Assembly: GCA_016859345.1 (NCBI GenBank) | Contig: CM029122.1 | Span: 9,026,575-9,090,574 of the forward strand | Source: Istiophorus platypterus | Lineage: Eukaryota > Chordata > Actinopteri > Istiophoriformes > Istiophoridae | Reading direction: 5' to 3' | DNA: 64,000 bases | In this document: piece after piece, positions 1 to 13,090 of the stretch | How positions within the stretch are numbered: the first letter of the stretch is position 1 | How the letters are laid out: each line of letters starts with the position of its first letter | Notes under the pieces: generated by a model | What the model was told of the DNA's origin: nothing | The model's input: only the letters and a program-made list of their open reading frames with translations | The model's database searches: none | Made by a program: the position numbers and the translations under genes

Positions 1-1084
1 TGATATCAATTGAAGTGAGCTTAAGGATGGGCAGGGAGGTCAGGCTGAGTGCATCCCGCCAGAGCACAAAGCAAACAAGATGTGCAGGATATGACCTCAC
101 ACAAGCATTGCAGAATTTAGGTGCTGAAATGTCAGAGGTTAAATGACACTTCTGACTTGCCATATAACAGGTATCAGAGATGGAGCTACACACAAATCTT
201 ATACATTCCCACATGTATGTTAGAGTCTGGTAAACATGCTGTAGCACAAACTTAAATACACTAATGCATACAAATTACTAGTATGTTAAGATGATTCTGA
301 CTCCCTCAAATTTTTTTATTTATTCACTGTCATCTCCTGTTTTTGACTGAAGAGAAAAAAATAGATACGTGGTGCTCACTAGGTGAAAGGGTAAGGTATT
401 GGGCTATAAATGCAGGTGGTTGCTGAAAGGCATTGTGGGTAGAGTATTCTGCAGTGAGGTGTTAGTATGTGTGGAATGTTCATAGGACTCAGTGTTGACC
501 TGAGACAAACAGATAGCATGCTGGGATGCAGCATATGGGGACAAGACATCTCTGGCCTCTGAAGTTTGCCAGGCTTCCTAAGTGGTAATCGCCAGCAAAA
601 GTCAGGCTAGAAATCACAGTCTTTGACAAAAGACATTAAAGTGATTGGTGCACTCAAAAGAAGACAAATGTTCTGCAAGAGACAAAATAAAAAGAAAAAT
701 GATAAAAGATATAAAAGAAATCTGGTCCTGAAGCAAAATTTTACCATTAATGAAAATGAAAAAAAGATGACAATGACTTAATCTAGATGATAGATCCAAG
801 AACACAAGAAAGATAGAGCAGGTTCTCTTCCCAATCTTTTTTCCGCTTCTTTTCTCTGTTATGGTTTAGAGTCATCATTATTCCACATGCTGACAAAACA
901 AGCAATAAGTATCACATTATAAGTGAATTTACAGTCTGCTTAACTTCATTTGCTTAACTTCATTTCATGCATTTCATACTCGGAATCCAACAACCCCGTC
1001 ACCCCAGTGGTGCTCAGCTTACATAAAAGTACAATTTAATGTCCGCCTTGTGACTCAAAGCATATTGAAACAATCTGCCTTGAG
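1..1084. other. Gene-free sequence
   Basis: AT-rich sequence with no recognisable exon, RNA gene or named repeat. Confidence 0.6.
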
Positions 1085-1653
1085 TCTAATCAATAAACAG
1101 GCCAAAAAAAGTTTTCCATGTATTTGTCTGAGACTAAGCTATCCTTCTATTAGACTATCTCTAACTTTCCTTTTTTCAGGATTTAGTTATCTCCACCTCT
1201 CCTTTGTCCCTTTCAGGCTCATGTGGATCTTGTTCACTTCAATGTACGTCTGCAAATATCTTTGGTGAGGGTGGTTTGTTTTTTTCCAAACAAGAAAAAA
1301 TAAGTGCATGTGGTACAAGGAGGTGATGAGAGATCACTGGACCATCTTCAACAGTCGACGCACACACAATACAAACAGCGACAACTCTTACAAAACTCAC
1401 TTGTGGTCTGGATCACATGGTAGGTCTTTCTCGCACTCATCGAGATGAGATCAGATGAATTCTGCTTTAAAAATTGAATGAACTGTTTGTTGTAAGATGC
1501 AGTACATATCTGATTGATCCGATGTTGATTCGCACTGGTTTAATCACATATTAAATACTCTGCATTCGCACAATCATCCAGTACAAAAAATGTTTGTCAT
1601 TTCTGATTCATCAGAGACTCGTCCGTCTCCCCTCTGCCCAGTTTTCTTCTTTC
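1085..1653 (-). repeat. Left arm of a ~0.55 kb inverted repeat pair
   Basis: The reverse complement aligns end to end with 5,327-5,850, including CTGGGCAGAGGGGAGACGGA, GATCTCATCTCGATGAGTG, GATGGTCCAGTGATCTCTCA and GGACAAAGGAGAGGTGGAGA. This arm has about 18 extra bases near 1,576-1,593. Probably two copies of one dispersed element of unknown family. Confidence 0.85.
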
Positions 1654-1703
1654 CCTAGAGAATAGAGATCTATAGAATAGAGATTAATGTTTACCATCTC
1701 TGG

Positions 1704-1709
1704 TAGTAA

Positions 1710-1767
<58 letters not shown>
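1704..1767. repeat. (TAG)n trinucleotide microsatellite
   Basis: About 20 almost pure TAG units. Confidence 0.97.
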
Positions 1768-1769
<2 letters not shown>

Positions 1770-4700
1770 GATAAAATGGGGTAAAAATTTGATGTCGGAC
1801 CCCTATGGATCCCTGCTGATCATGGTAGCCCCCCCCCCCAACCCCCAAAAGCAACCGCTACTCTAGAACTGAAATGATTAGTTAGTCGGCAAGTTGATTG
1901 ACAAAAAAGAAAGTGGCAACAATTTTGATAACTGATTAATGTACTGTACAAAAATGAAGGAAATTCAAGGGAACTAGCCTCTTAAATGTGAGTATTTGCT
2001 TGTTTTCTTAGTTTTATAAGATGGTAAACTCAACATCTTTAGGTTTTTGACTGTTGGTCAGAAAAAAAAGCAATTTGAATAGTTTAACTTGGGCTTCAGG
2101 GAATAATGATAGTTATTTTTCACTTGTATACACTGAACATTCAATCAATTATTAAAGGAAAATGATGTGGCAGATGGCAGATGTATTGGTCATAAAGATA
2201 AAACACAACTTTACAACTAATGAGTTCACTATTAACTAAAACAATTGCCATCTTAAAATTAGATTTTGACAAGACTGGGGCCACAAGAAGATGAAATCGG
2301 TTTAAATATTCAGTAGGCGGTGGTTATTATAATAAAACAACGGACTGAATAAAAGTAGTTCTGAGAAAACCAAACCAAACCAAACCCAACTGTCCGTTTT
2401 TGCCAAAAACCGTCTCTAGTTCTCAGGTTTCGTAAACAGTTGTTGCTGTTCTCTTGGCTGGAGCGAAAACGCACCACCAAAGCCAAACTAACCCTGCGGT
2501 CACTACATTCAGGCAGAGGCAATATCGAGTCACAGCAAGATGATGCCCGTACTGCGTTTACCATTGAAAAGGATCAAAGATCACACTGGACAAAATTAGT
2601 CCCGTTTTATACTTTTAGTGGACTTTTTAGCTCGGAGACATCAAATTAGACCAGGTTAACAGGGATACACCACAGCTGAGCCAAACTTAACTAATTCACA
2701 TTTTAAAAATATTACTTTGGCAGTGGCATCATTGGATTCAGTGCTTCTGCTATCTGTTAAAATCATAATGTCAAGGCAGGCTGCCAATTCCACGCAGGCT
2801 TCCTGGCAATCCTTGACCTCGTGTTACCTCGAATAAAAATGATTCCAATCACTTTCATGCAGTGAGGTATGCATATTTTAAATTCTGTCCATCTGTTGTT
2901 GCTTGAGCACCACAAAACGAGTGTCATTCATTCCAACATGCTGGGCCACTGGCAAAAGTCTCAGTGGAGCAGACTGCAAAATATCAGCAGAAAAACAAAA
3001 ATGGCTAAATACACCATAGAGGAAGTAGAAAAGTATGTTTTCATGTTTATTTGCCATTGGGGACTTTTTTCTAAATTTGTTACAACACAGAAAACCACAA
3101 AAGTGGTGTTAATTATCCATGTTTCCTTGTTTTAAACTCTAGTCCAAAAGCTGTCTCACGGAAGATTACGGAAGATTTAGAATGTCCAAATAAAAACAAA
3201 TCAGTCAAGAAATAAAGCGAAATACGATACACATTTTTTTATATGTAGTCCCTTTTTGTGTATGGCATGAATTGACAATCTCAAGGATTTTCATTTAAAT
3301 AAATATTTGTTAGATCAGTATCCATCATGGAATGAGGTGACACAATGGGGAATGAGTCTATGGCTCACTGATGAAAGTATAGAAATATTTACAAACAGTA
3401 TTTGCAGTGTTACAAACTGGTTGTCTATGATGATTTTCCAGGGGGAAAAAAAAATCTGTTTTACGTTACTGCTGCTGCAAAATGAAAAAAAAAAAAAGTT
3501 TTAATTCAGGCGTTTTAAATCTTCTATATAATCTATCTGTCCTCTAGAATGTTTTCTTCTAGTAAAAGAAATAGCTTCTTAAAACCTGTGCATCCAGAAC
3601 AAGTCCTTCCCCTTTACCACTCCATCCCTAACATAACTAGCACCTCAAATTTTTAGGGACAAATATGTCCATCAGTGGATATACATTATAACACTATAAC
3701 AGGAGCAGTGGCCTCCCTCAGTCCTCTCAGACTCTGTCAGTCACTAATATAATCTCGGTCTGCTAGTTGCTACTTGGGAGACCATGCAATAAAAACTGTA
3801 TTGTAAACAATGTGTAGTGGAGCCTCCCTGAAACACATGCAGCGCATACGCAAACATTAGACTGTGCATGCACGAACACACAAACACACACGCTCGCGCA
3901 CACACACACACGTTTAAATGTGTTCCATATACAGTACAAGGGAGTGAGTGTGGACAGACGGACCTCCTACAAGTCGACCTTTGAACCTCTGAAAAGTATA
4001 GATATTGCAGCTTATTTATTCTGTCATGAAGGATGAAACACCCATAAAATATACCCTCTCTTCCCCCATTAAAAACTGATATTCTAAAAAACTATACTGC
4101 CTTAAAATATCCCCTGTGAGCTCTTGACTTTGAGATTGAATGAAATATGTCCAGCTGCATCTGTAACTGGAAAACAGTTTTTCTAATATTCTATCTATTA
4201 TTCGAGTTTTTAGATTTCTTAACTGATGTATTCCATTCTTCTTCCGAAGCCGGTTTAATGGGTTGAGTTGGCAATTCAACCAAAATGTCTTAAGAACATA
4301 AAAAACTGGGCTGACCGCCAGAGAGATGAAACCTTTTTATTGTGTGTTTGAATAATAAATGAATTTGGCCTGGAAAAGTTTACACGGGGTGCTCATGCAG
4401 AATGAAAAAGAAAAATACACAGCACCTGGGCAAGGAATGTGTCCAGAACGCCAGGAATGGACCTGGCTAGTGAGAGAGAGCTTGTCCATGCCGTTCAGGT
4501 CCAAATATGTCAGCCACAAGAAAAGCTCCGGGCCTTGAACCAGGACTGGATATTGCCAAACACTTTTCCAAGACAGAAAAAAACCGCAGTTTAAAAAATT
4601 GGTCATGGTTTTAGAAGCTTCAAACTGAAATTCTGTCCTTCATCCAAACCAGAGCTCTTACACTGAAGTACCTCATACATATACTGTTAATCTATGTATT

Positions 4701-5326
4701 ACTGAACACTGAGAGAGCAGAAAAATAGAAACATGCACAAACTGTAATATGATCCATTATAACACCACAAGTTACAACCACAAAGATAAATATAAAGTTA
4801 AATCAACACCTGTCTTAAATAGATTTAACAACAATCAAAATTTATATATTTAAAAAAAGCATGTATATTAACATACAGCAGTTCTCTATTTTTATGCCCA
4901 CTCGGTTAAAAACAGTCTGCGGGTGGAGACACAGGAAGCACTGGTCGTCTGCACTATAAAATGTCAGTAAACAGTTTAAAATGCTTGTCAATGGTGATGT
5001 CTTCATATTTCTCAGTATGTGAACAAATTTTTTTTAAATAAATTATTCAATTGCCTTTAATTTTAACAAAGAAAAGCATTAATCACCACACCTGAGACCT
5101 GAGAACTGGAGAATGGGATTTTTCCTTGATAACTGACTGACTGATATGTTTGCCAATAACATTATGGAAGGAGCAGCTGAAATATATGTTTGTGTCCTTT
5201 GGTGGCTCTCTATGGCTGATGAAGTATATGTATATTGGAAAAAAAAATCGCTCACAATAAACTGTGGAGTACAATCAGAGGTCTGGAAAGCAATTAAAGA
5301 ATTAGAGAGCAAAAAGGAGGATGAGT
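1768..5326. other. Gene-free sequence between the inverted repeat arms
   Basis: Contains the repeat at 1,880-2,090 and a CA-rich tract at about 3,875-3,911. Several open frames under 90 codons, none recognised. Confidence 0.55.
1880..2090 (+). repeat. Dispersed repeat with AATTTTGATAA / TTAAATGTGAGTATTTGC blocks
   Basis: Blocks CAACAATTTTGATAACTGAT, TTAAATGTGAGTATTTGCTT and ACATCTTTAGGTTTTTGACT recur in varied form at 23,440-23,590, 41,275-41,500 and 54,740-54,900, with fragments at 16,555, 23,040 and 38,060. A common fish repeat by my recollection. Confidence 0.6.
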
Positions 5327-5850
5327 AAGAAAAATACTGGGCAGAGGGGAGACGGACGAGTCTCTGATGAATCAGCAATGACAAACATTTTTTGAATGCA
5401 GAGTATTTAATATGTGATTAAACCAGTGTGAATCAACATCAGATCAATCAGATCAGTACTGCATCTTCCAACAAACGGTTCATTCATTTTTTACAGCAGA
5501 ATTCATCTGATCTCATCTCGATGAGTGAGAGAAAGACCTGCCATGTGATCCAGACCACAAGTGGGTTTTGTAGGAGTCGTGGCTGTTTGTATTGCATGTG
5601 TGTGTGTCCATTGTGGAAGATGGTCCAGTGATCTCTCATCACCTTCTTGTACCACATGCACTTATTTTTTCTTGTTTGGAAAAGAAAAACCCACCTCACC
5701 AATGATTTGTGCAGACGAACAGTGACATGAACATGTCCAACAGTTTGTCCCTAAAAGGGACAAAGGAGAGGTGGAGATAACTAAATCCTGACAAAATGAA
5801 AGTTAGAAGAAGTTAGAAAAAGTGTTTGGCCTGTTCATTGATTAGACTTT
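5327..5850 (+). repeat. Right arm of the ~0.55 kb inverted repeat pair
   Basis: Inverted partner of 1,085-1,653, roughly 85-90% identical by eye. Similarity stops abruptly at both ends. No long shared open frame. Confidence 0.85.
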
Positions 5851-8200
5851 TCTCTTAGTGAAACTAAGTGCTTAATTGATTAACTTCAGACTTGTGAACA
5901 AACAGTGGTTTATTTAATGAAAATCTTTGTCTCCGAGTAACTGCAAGGTGACAGGAAGGTGCAAACAACTCAGAAAAAGTAATAGCCGCAGATTTTGAGC
6001 CAATTTAAAGCATCAGCTCATAAAATTGTATAATGCGTAAATATGTAAAGGTGTCATAGAAGCAATTCTGCCTCAAGATGCAAGTAAAAGATGGCAAAAT
6101 ATATGAAATCCTTCAAGCCAAACATATGATCTAATAACCACCCTTTTTATCTGTCATAGTTTATGATGCAGTACTGTCAAATGGAACCTTAGCCCAGTTG
6201 AAGATTTCAATGCAAACCACCCCGGTTTTATTGAAATGTACTTGTTTTACCGAATACATTTTGTAAAAACTTTGGTAGCAGATACTCTATGTTTCCATAC
6301 AGTAATTGCTTCTAGGGTTCTTTTTGATCACGAGAAGTGCACAGGACTCTGATACTGGAGACCTGGGTTTTCATCCTGAGTCCCAGTTAGTGCAAACAGG
6401 CCAATTGGAGATCACTAAACATGCTATATTGTTGTTTTTAACGTATTTTTAAAACATCTTTTACACTATCTGCAGTAAATCATTTAACATTCTATAACGT
6501 CTCTTTAGTTTGTGCATTATGTGTATGCACATAATGTTGAATGAGCTCTTTCTTCAGTTGTTTATTAATGTGAATTCACAGTAAAGATTGGATCCCAGTC
6601 GAGGCAAAAATGACACCCATCATTTACATTCACCACCGGTATGGAGCAGGGCTGTGGGTTTTCTGATTATTTAGAAAACTAGAGCAAATTCCCCAGGTCA
6701 AAAGACAACCATCTGTGCACCGGATCTGATTACCGCTGCGGGTATGTCTTCCATAAACTGTCTATTTGTTTGAGGAGGTACGTCTGGAGCTGAATATGTG
6801 ATGTAGTGTATGTACACACTGTACGTCCACTGTTCCACTGGAGGGTGCTGTGGTGTGAACAGACACTGTGGTTAATGGTCGTACAGCGGTGGACCACCAC
6901 CCACGATCTCCCATAAGCACATGAGGAGGACACCAAGACTGGCTCATCAAGTCACATGTGTTTATTTAATGGACCAAAAACTACGGAACAAACCGGCAGC
7001 AAGAAAACCACATTTCCTTCCACATTTCTAAAACCATGGACAACCACAGACCCTTAGATACTTAAGCTGTACTGTTCCTCTGCCCAGTGTTTATGATGAT
7101 GGAGGGAGGACAACGCATAACTCACGTGCACTCATGTATACACTCAGACACTTTTGCACACAAACAAAGGTACACATGCATGGAAAACACTTGCTGATTC
7201 AGTCACTGGCTGAAACAAACACACACACAGAGCTTCCGTTTGTTTGAATAACCAAAGCTACACTAATCATTTTGAACATAAATCTAAGGGGGGGGGGTCA
7301 TTTCGATCAAACACATTAATCAGTTGAAACATAGGGGTGCAATGCATCTACACACAAAATGCTTTTAACTGACAATGTCAAGCAGAGGTTTGCTCTCACT
7401 GTGCATGTCATGATGACCTGATCAGATTTATGTGGATCTGGAGGAGCTTACAGAAAATCAATTAATGTTCAGTTCAAACAAAGTCTATGCATCAAAAGGC
7501 AACCTTACATCTCCCCTTGCACTTTGTTCTCTGTGTAAATTTTATAGCATGCTTTGCAGGATATGCAATTTTCGCATACACACGCACGCATGCACGCAAC
7601 TGGTCCCAACAATGATGTCTGAAGAAAAGAAAAGTTCCCGAAGAGGTAACAAAAACACAAAAACACATATCTTTGTCAACATCCTGTTTGTACACACTTT
7701 GTTATGACCACACATTTATTTACATTTATAACTTCAATCCCCCAAAGTAACCTAACCTAAGTTCAAACTAGACATAATTCTTTATTACTGACCCTGAGCC
7801 AGCTCCTAAAGCCTTAGGACCCCTAAAAAGTTTGCATTTAAACAACCCGTAACCATGAAATTTACTGGAATTAACATTGCCAAGTAAGTGTCAGGAATTC
7901 TCTGCATACACACGTGCTTGCATGCTGTATTTGTCAAACAAACAGTCCGATCCATTTTTTATCCAGTAATAACTCTGAAATCAACCAAAAACATACAACT
8001 ACAATTCCAAAAAATAACGCAAATTCAAACCAGACACAAGCCAACAGTCACAATCTCCCAATAATTTTCCCAAACTCAAACCAGACTACATCTACTGCGT
8101 GTCCAAGTCTAACACTCAAGGGGCTCTCAAGTTAACCTGTAACAATTGCAATCTCTCCCAGTTAACTAAGAAATGACAAAAAATAAAAAAAAGAATTTAT
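5851..8200. other. Gene-free sequence
   Basis: AT-rich with scattered CA-rich stretches. I recognise no exon, RNA gene or specific repeat. Confidence 0.5.
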
Positions 8201-9130
8201 AGGATACTTAGTCCTCACTTTGACAGCGTAATTTCCCCTGGTAGGACATTACCAGACTGAAGCTTTGGCTCCGGTTTTAAATTGGCCGAGGGAAACTCAA
8301 AAGAGACAATTGTCTTCACCTAGACCCATCCAGAGTCTCATTCAGGGCCAGTGGGTATTTTGCACGTTAGGAAACACATTTGCGGCGAGACTGCTGGAAG
8401 TTATGCAATGATTTTTAATCTGTGAAAGTGCAAGGAATGATTTATATGGTGATTGATTTGCACTTGTCTGAACCCTATACTGACTCCCGGTGGAGATATG
8501 ATTTAGTGCACGGGTTTTACGCCCTGGAATACCATAGAGCAATGACTTGTAACAAGAACTGCAACAGAAATTGTCACAGCAACACTAAACAAAATGAAAA
8601 TTAACATATGAATACATTAATATATATTCCCAATCACTGACTGTGTGAAAATGCTGTATATCCACATCACCCGGTCTTGAGGGCACATATTTGGATTCAA
8701 CATGTTCCAGTGCAAAACGGCGAGAGCCCTGCCTTTGGAGCACCCTCCAGTCAGAGTCACCATGGAAACTCATGACCCTGTGGTCACTGACGGGACCTTG
8801 GTTGAATTCTTTGAAGTCCGGTCCGCTCTTTACAGTCGAGTGTGTTAGAATACCAATCAGGTATTCCCCTGCATCTGTTGACCTTCTCGAGCTGACCGGT
8901 CAAGAACAGCTGCACGCTGAGACTTCAAACGTTTGCAGGAAATTCCATTAATTTTCCCCACAACAACAGATCAATATCATTCATAACCTTGTGCCATCTC
9001 GGCTTCATAACCTTCAAAGATTGTCTCGGTCCATTTCCCAATGTAAGAGCGAATCGAGGACCAGATGCGTCATCTGTTTTCGAAGGATTTAATTGGACTG
9101 TTTTCATCTGCTGTTCAGTGGCTGCTGTTA
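8200..9130. other. Non-repetitive, GC-richer stretch, possible conserved non-coding element
   Basis: Compared with its flanks this ~0.9 kb has a balanced base composition, no microsatellite and no resemblance to the repeats in the window. Open frames are short and unrecognised. A regulatory element 5.5 kb upstream of dcbld2 is a guess from composition alone. Confidence 0.2.
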
Positions 9131-9224
9131 AACCTAATGCTTCTTTTTAAGTATGAGCAGCGTTGTGGGGGCAAACAGGTCGATACCTAGAGTTGACCAT
9201 GGCGTGCAACTACATAGATTTTTA

Positions 9225-10020
9225 GGTGTTTGTACTTTACTTTAGAATTTCAATTCGATGCATCTACTCTGCCACATTTCTGAGGAAAATGTCTTTTTTT
9301 AACTTCTCTACAGTTGCCTGGTATAATTACTAGTTGCTTTGCTGATTTTTTTCACAGAACACTTTTAACAATTTTATAAGATACAACACATTGCTTCAGA
9401 TTAAACTATCTCAAACTTTCTTTACTAATGCCCCTTAAAAAAAGACCTGTCAAGTTTGGGCTCCCCTGTTGTGTTTCAAATGTTTCTGAGTCGTGAGCAG
9501 TTTCAAAAAGCAGCTTTTGCCGTCTGTACTTATCAGACTGTTTCAATTAAGTAACTGTTTTAGGCCTGAAGAGTTCAAATGATCAAATATTTCAGAAAAG
9601 GCAAAGATTTGAGAAAAATCAAACAAATGCAATCCGATCTGTGCAGCAGAACTTTGCATTTTCGTACTTTCCTACCTCAGTAATCATCTAATGACCCTCT
9701 GACAGGGCCCTGACCCCTATGTTGGGTACTGCTGGACTAAAGACCTGATTATAAAGTAGTTCAAACTAGCTCCAGCACAACCAGCTACAACAGTAAAATG
9801 CTGCTTACATGTTTGTGCATCAGTACTAACAACCGAATAATGTTATATATCAGTCATGGGGGATATTTTAATGCAGAGAAAATACTTTCACTTTTGATTC
9901 TTTGTGATTATACTTCAGTTATTTAAGCTGAATATTGGAGTTATTTGAAACTCTGGTATCATTACAGATTTTCTGGTATTACCAGTTCAGGGAAGCTTTT
10001 TTTCTACCCACTGTATCCTG
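9225..10020 (+). repeat. Dispersed repeat, long copy of the family at 35,200-35,700
   Basis: Shares TGTACTTTACTT, the CTACTC-CCACATTTCTGAGG block, AAAATGCTGCTTACATG and the TTTTACTTTTGAT-like block in the same order as the 35.2 kb copy. The middle also carries CCTGACCCCTATGTTGGGTA, a segment I recall from long copies of this family. Confidence 0.6.
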
Positions 10021-10192
10021 TGTTAGTTCCTGAGTTGATTCCACACCCGGAGCAGCAGGTACAGACATGACTATGATCAGCAGTGCCTCACTAACAGCCT
10101 TTTTTTCAAAAAGGCTGTGCCAACTGATAATCCGTCATGGGAAAAGAAAATAGATTCACTGATACTACAAATAAACGTCAACAACAAACCCA

Positions 10193-10214
10193 CAAACACA
10201 CACACACACACACA
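10193..10214. repeat. (CA)n microsatellite
   Basis: Short CA run of about 11 units. Confidence 0.9.
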
Positions 10215-11344
10215 ACTCTGCAATCGTACATAGTGTCAGGTGGTTTTGGGGCTTGAATTACAACAAAACCAACACACTGATTTGAATTGGGTAGCACTAA
10301 AGCTCAGGTACAATATGGACTGTATATGCTTGGTTGTCACAGTATGAAATAAAGGCATATATATGAGGTACTGTGGGACAAATAGCCAGCTCTTAACAAC
10401 TTGTTGTGATACTTTGTGGCCACAGAGTGGCACAGTCTCATTTCAGTAGTGTGAGTCAGGTCAACCTTGTCTCACAAACTATGCAGCTTTCCAGCAGGGG
10501 TCCTCAGTGTAACAGTCTACCTCCTGTCTCTGTGACGATGGCTGGTTAAAAATATGGGTCTGATTAGCCAGTATCATCAAATTAACCAGTTTGGAAATGG
10601 CTAATGTAGTTCCCAGACACAAGAAAATCTATGATAGGAGTAACGCGTGACCGGATGTTGTTAGTTAGGATTGTAGATTTTTGACAAAAGGCTTTTACCT
10701 CCCGAAAAATAAATCACATACCCAGCAGCCACAAGGCAATATCTGATCGACACAAAGGCAAGTCTTTATACATGCAAAACGGGATAATTATGTCAGTTAT
10801 ATATGTATAACAACTTTAAGTGTTATGAAGACGAAACTCGTCTGAAGAAAGGGTAGAATTCTGACCATTTTACATATGTGACTTGTACTTTAAAATATTT
10901 GCTAAGAAACATGCTGAATAAACTCTAATCTTATTTGGGAGCAAAAACTTTAGAATAAAAAAGTACCCATCACAAAACCACTTTAAACTATACGGCCACA
11001 GAAATCATTGTATGTAAAGCTGGATAACACATAATTAAATATGGCTCAGCACAAAAAAACATACTTCACATTGTTTTATCATCTTTGCACTTGGTGAATT
11101 TTACTAATAAAAGTTATTTATTAGCCTGATCTGTAAAACAAGATTAAATACATTGGATTTTCGTGTGGGAGTTATCTGATAGGATTTCTGTAAGTGGAGT
11201 TTTATAATGATTTGTTAGAACAGGTACTTGTAACTGCACCCAAACATGAGTAAAATCAATATGCAGAATCACATACTGTACACTTCTTTGTCTGTGAGTG
11301 TTTCTTTTTGGCAAAGAAAAGGAATTTATTCACACAGAGTTCAC

Positions 11345-11490
11345 TATGTCAGGGGCATCTGTACAGTCTAATGCAAACCCACACAACTGCTCTGCCATAA
11401 AGTCGACTTTCATAGTGCCTATTATGTTAATTTATTTCCTGCAATTGATTCACTTGCAGTAGATTGTACAGGTGTACATAATAAAGAAGC
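11345..11490. repeat. Decayed dispersed repeat (CAGGTGTACxTAATAAAG family)
   Basis: Contains CTGCTCTGCCATAAAG and CAGGTGTACATAATAAAG. Related blocks occur at 20,735-21,120 (GTGCAGGTGTACCTTATTAG) and 58,085-58,290. Confidence 0.5.
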
Positions 11491-12118
11491 CAGAGTTTAT
11501 TTATTCATGCATTGCCCATATAATATATAGAATGTGAAATATCGTTCTATTCAAAGTCGAAACAATGTTTTATGGTCATATCTGTATTTTGTCAGCAAAG
11601 GGAAGGGTCCTAACTTCTACATAATGGGATTTTTATGAGGAAAGAATCGAAGAAACACAAATATTTGAAGGGAAATTGATACGCAGTCTTCACATACAGC
11701 AGCAGCAGCAAAGCCACTGTCACCAAAAGTCACAGGTTTAATAGCTGTCTTTAAAAAACATCTTATTTTATGCAGGGATATTCCACTGGGTTGAATTAGA
11801 CTGAACATCTATGTACAGATTTTTTTTTCCCAAACCTGCATTTAGTATGTTTTCTATAATTGACCTTTATGAGGAATTTGAAAGAATGCCCCACTGGAGT
11901 TCCCCTTGCACAAATGTGTCATAGAAAAACAGATAGAGGATGTTAAAAAAAAAAAAAAATTGTTAAAAACAGTGAGGCGAGGGGAGTGTATGGGAGAGAA
12001 TGTAGAAGTGGACAGTTTCAGCATGAGTGACTATCTGGCGGCTTCTCTAAACATTACACTTTCTTACACCCTCATGGACATCTGCCTAAAGTCCACGCAC
12101 AGATATGTAGGAGCAGAG

Positions 12119-12178
12119 TCACACACACACACACACATACACACACACACATGCACGCACGCACACACACACACACAT
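12119..12178. repeat. (CA)n microsatellite
   Basis: Imperfect CA run. An open frame crossing it is low-complexity. Confidence 0.95.
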
Positions 12179-12654
12179 TGGGTCATCCATCCAAAACAAA
12201 AAGACTCTGAATCATTCAACACATTACTCACAGGCTACAGGCTAAAAACTGTGTTTGTTGATAAGCGTTACTACTGGTTACTCTTGACGGTTGCATCATA
12301 GCCAAGCTCTTCGCGAGTTAGGTTCTATTGTCGAACAATAATAATTGGATCTTTTTTAAAGTCTCTTCACATTGCTGGGCTGGTCGGAAATGTCCAGCCG
12401 AAGCCTGGACGCATGACGTGTGCCACCCAGTCATTAATCAGCCACAATCAACGTGTTTCTGCTTTAATAACTCTGTGCTGGGTTGCCTCGCTGACATCCC
12501 AGCACATATTTTCTGCTGCACCAGATTTGGTTGCATAGAAAGAGGCACATAGTTGAAAGGACAACACATTGATGGATAAATAAAGTGTGGGTGGTTTTAT
12601 TAGCTCAGTCCCAGTGGATGAACAACAGCACAATGGCTAGTTTGGTTTTTATTC

Positions 12655-12740
12655 ACCAGAGATGGAAAGCAGCAATGCACATCCACTCAAGTAGTGTTCT
12701 TCAAACTTTTACTCATCTACATTATAGGGGAAAATATTTT
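12655..12740 (+). repeat. 5' fragment of the 9,225-10,020 / 35,200-35,700 repeat family
   Basis: AGATGGAAAGCAGCAATGCA and CACTCAAGTAGTGTTCTTCA resemble the usual start of this family. Assigned by eye. Confidence 0.4.
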
Positions 12741-13004
12741 TTAAATTCTGATTTACTGAATGAACCTCCTTGCATTTATCTAATGGGTGTGTTGTTTTAT
12801 TATACAGTGGGATTTTCACACTAAAAGGAAATAAAAATAAGATAGAACCTCATTCATCCATAAGGAAATTGTGTACCCAATATGTTGAATATACATTTAT
12901 TTAAAATTTATTTTATGCTTAACATACATTGCAACTTTGAAGACTTTCCCCTTGAGTCATGTCCTTTCTCCTCACCTGAATCAAATCACTGAGGATAGAG
13001 GCTG

Positions 13005-13090
13005 TTGTATGCTTTATAAAGTATAAAGCCCTTTGTGGCAAATGTGTGATTTGCGATACTGGGCTATATGAATAGAACTGACTTGACTTG
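13005..13090 (+). repeat. LINE-like 3' tail fragment
   Basis: AAAGCCCTTTGTGGCAAATG, TGATTTGCGATACTGGGCTA and the tandem TGACTTGACTTGAA match a very common fish retrotransposon 3' tail that I recall; the exact family is not determined. Confidence 0.6.

Noticed and set aside
360..440. Possible tRNA-derived A-box-like sequence
   Set aside because: No matching B box at the right distance and no cloverleaf could be drawn.
1704..1767. Regular repeats considered as a CRISPR-like array
   Set aside because: Simple trinucleotide repeat without spacers, in a vertebrate genome. The same applies to the CCTG tract at 50.7 kb.
4016..4606. Two adjacent minus-strand frames of 87 and 89 codons
   Set aside because: No recognised motif and no clear splice sites or repeat identity. 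Left as unannotated sequence.
11906..12301. 131-codon open frame upstream of dcbld2
   Set aside because: Its middle is a translated CA microsatellite, and no family is recognised.
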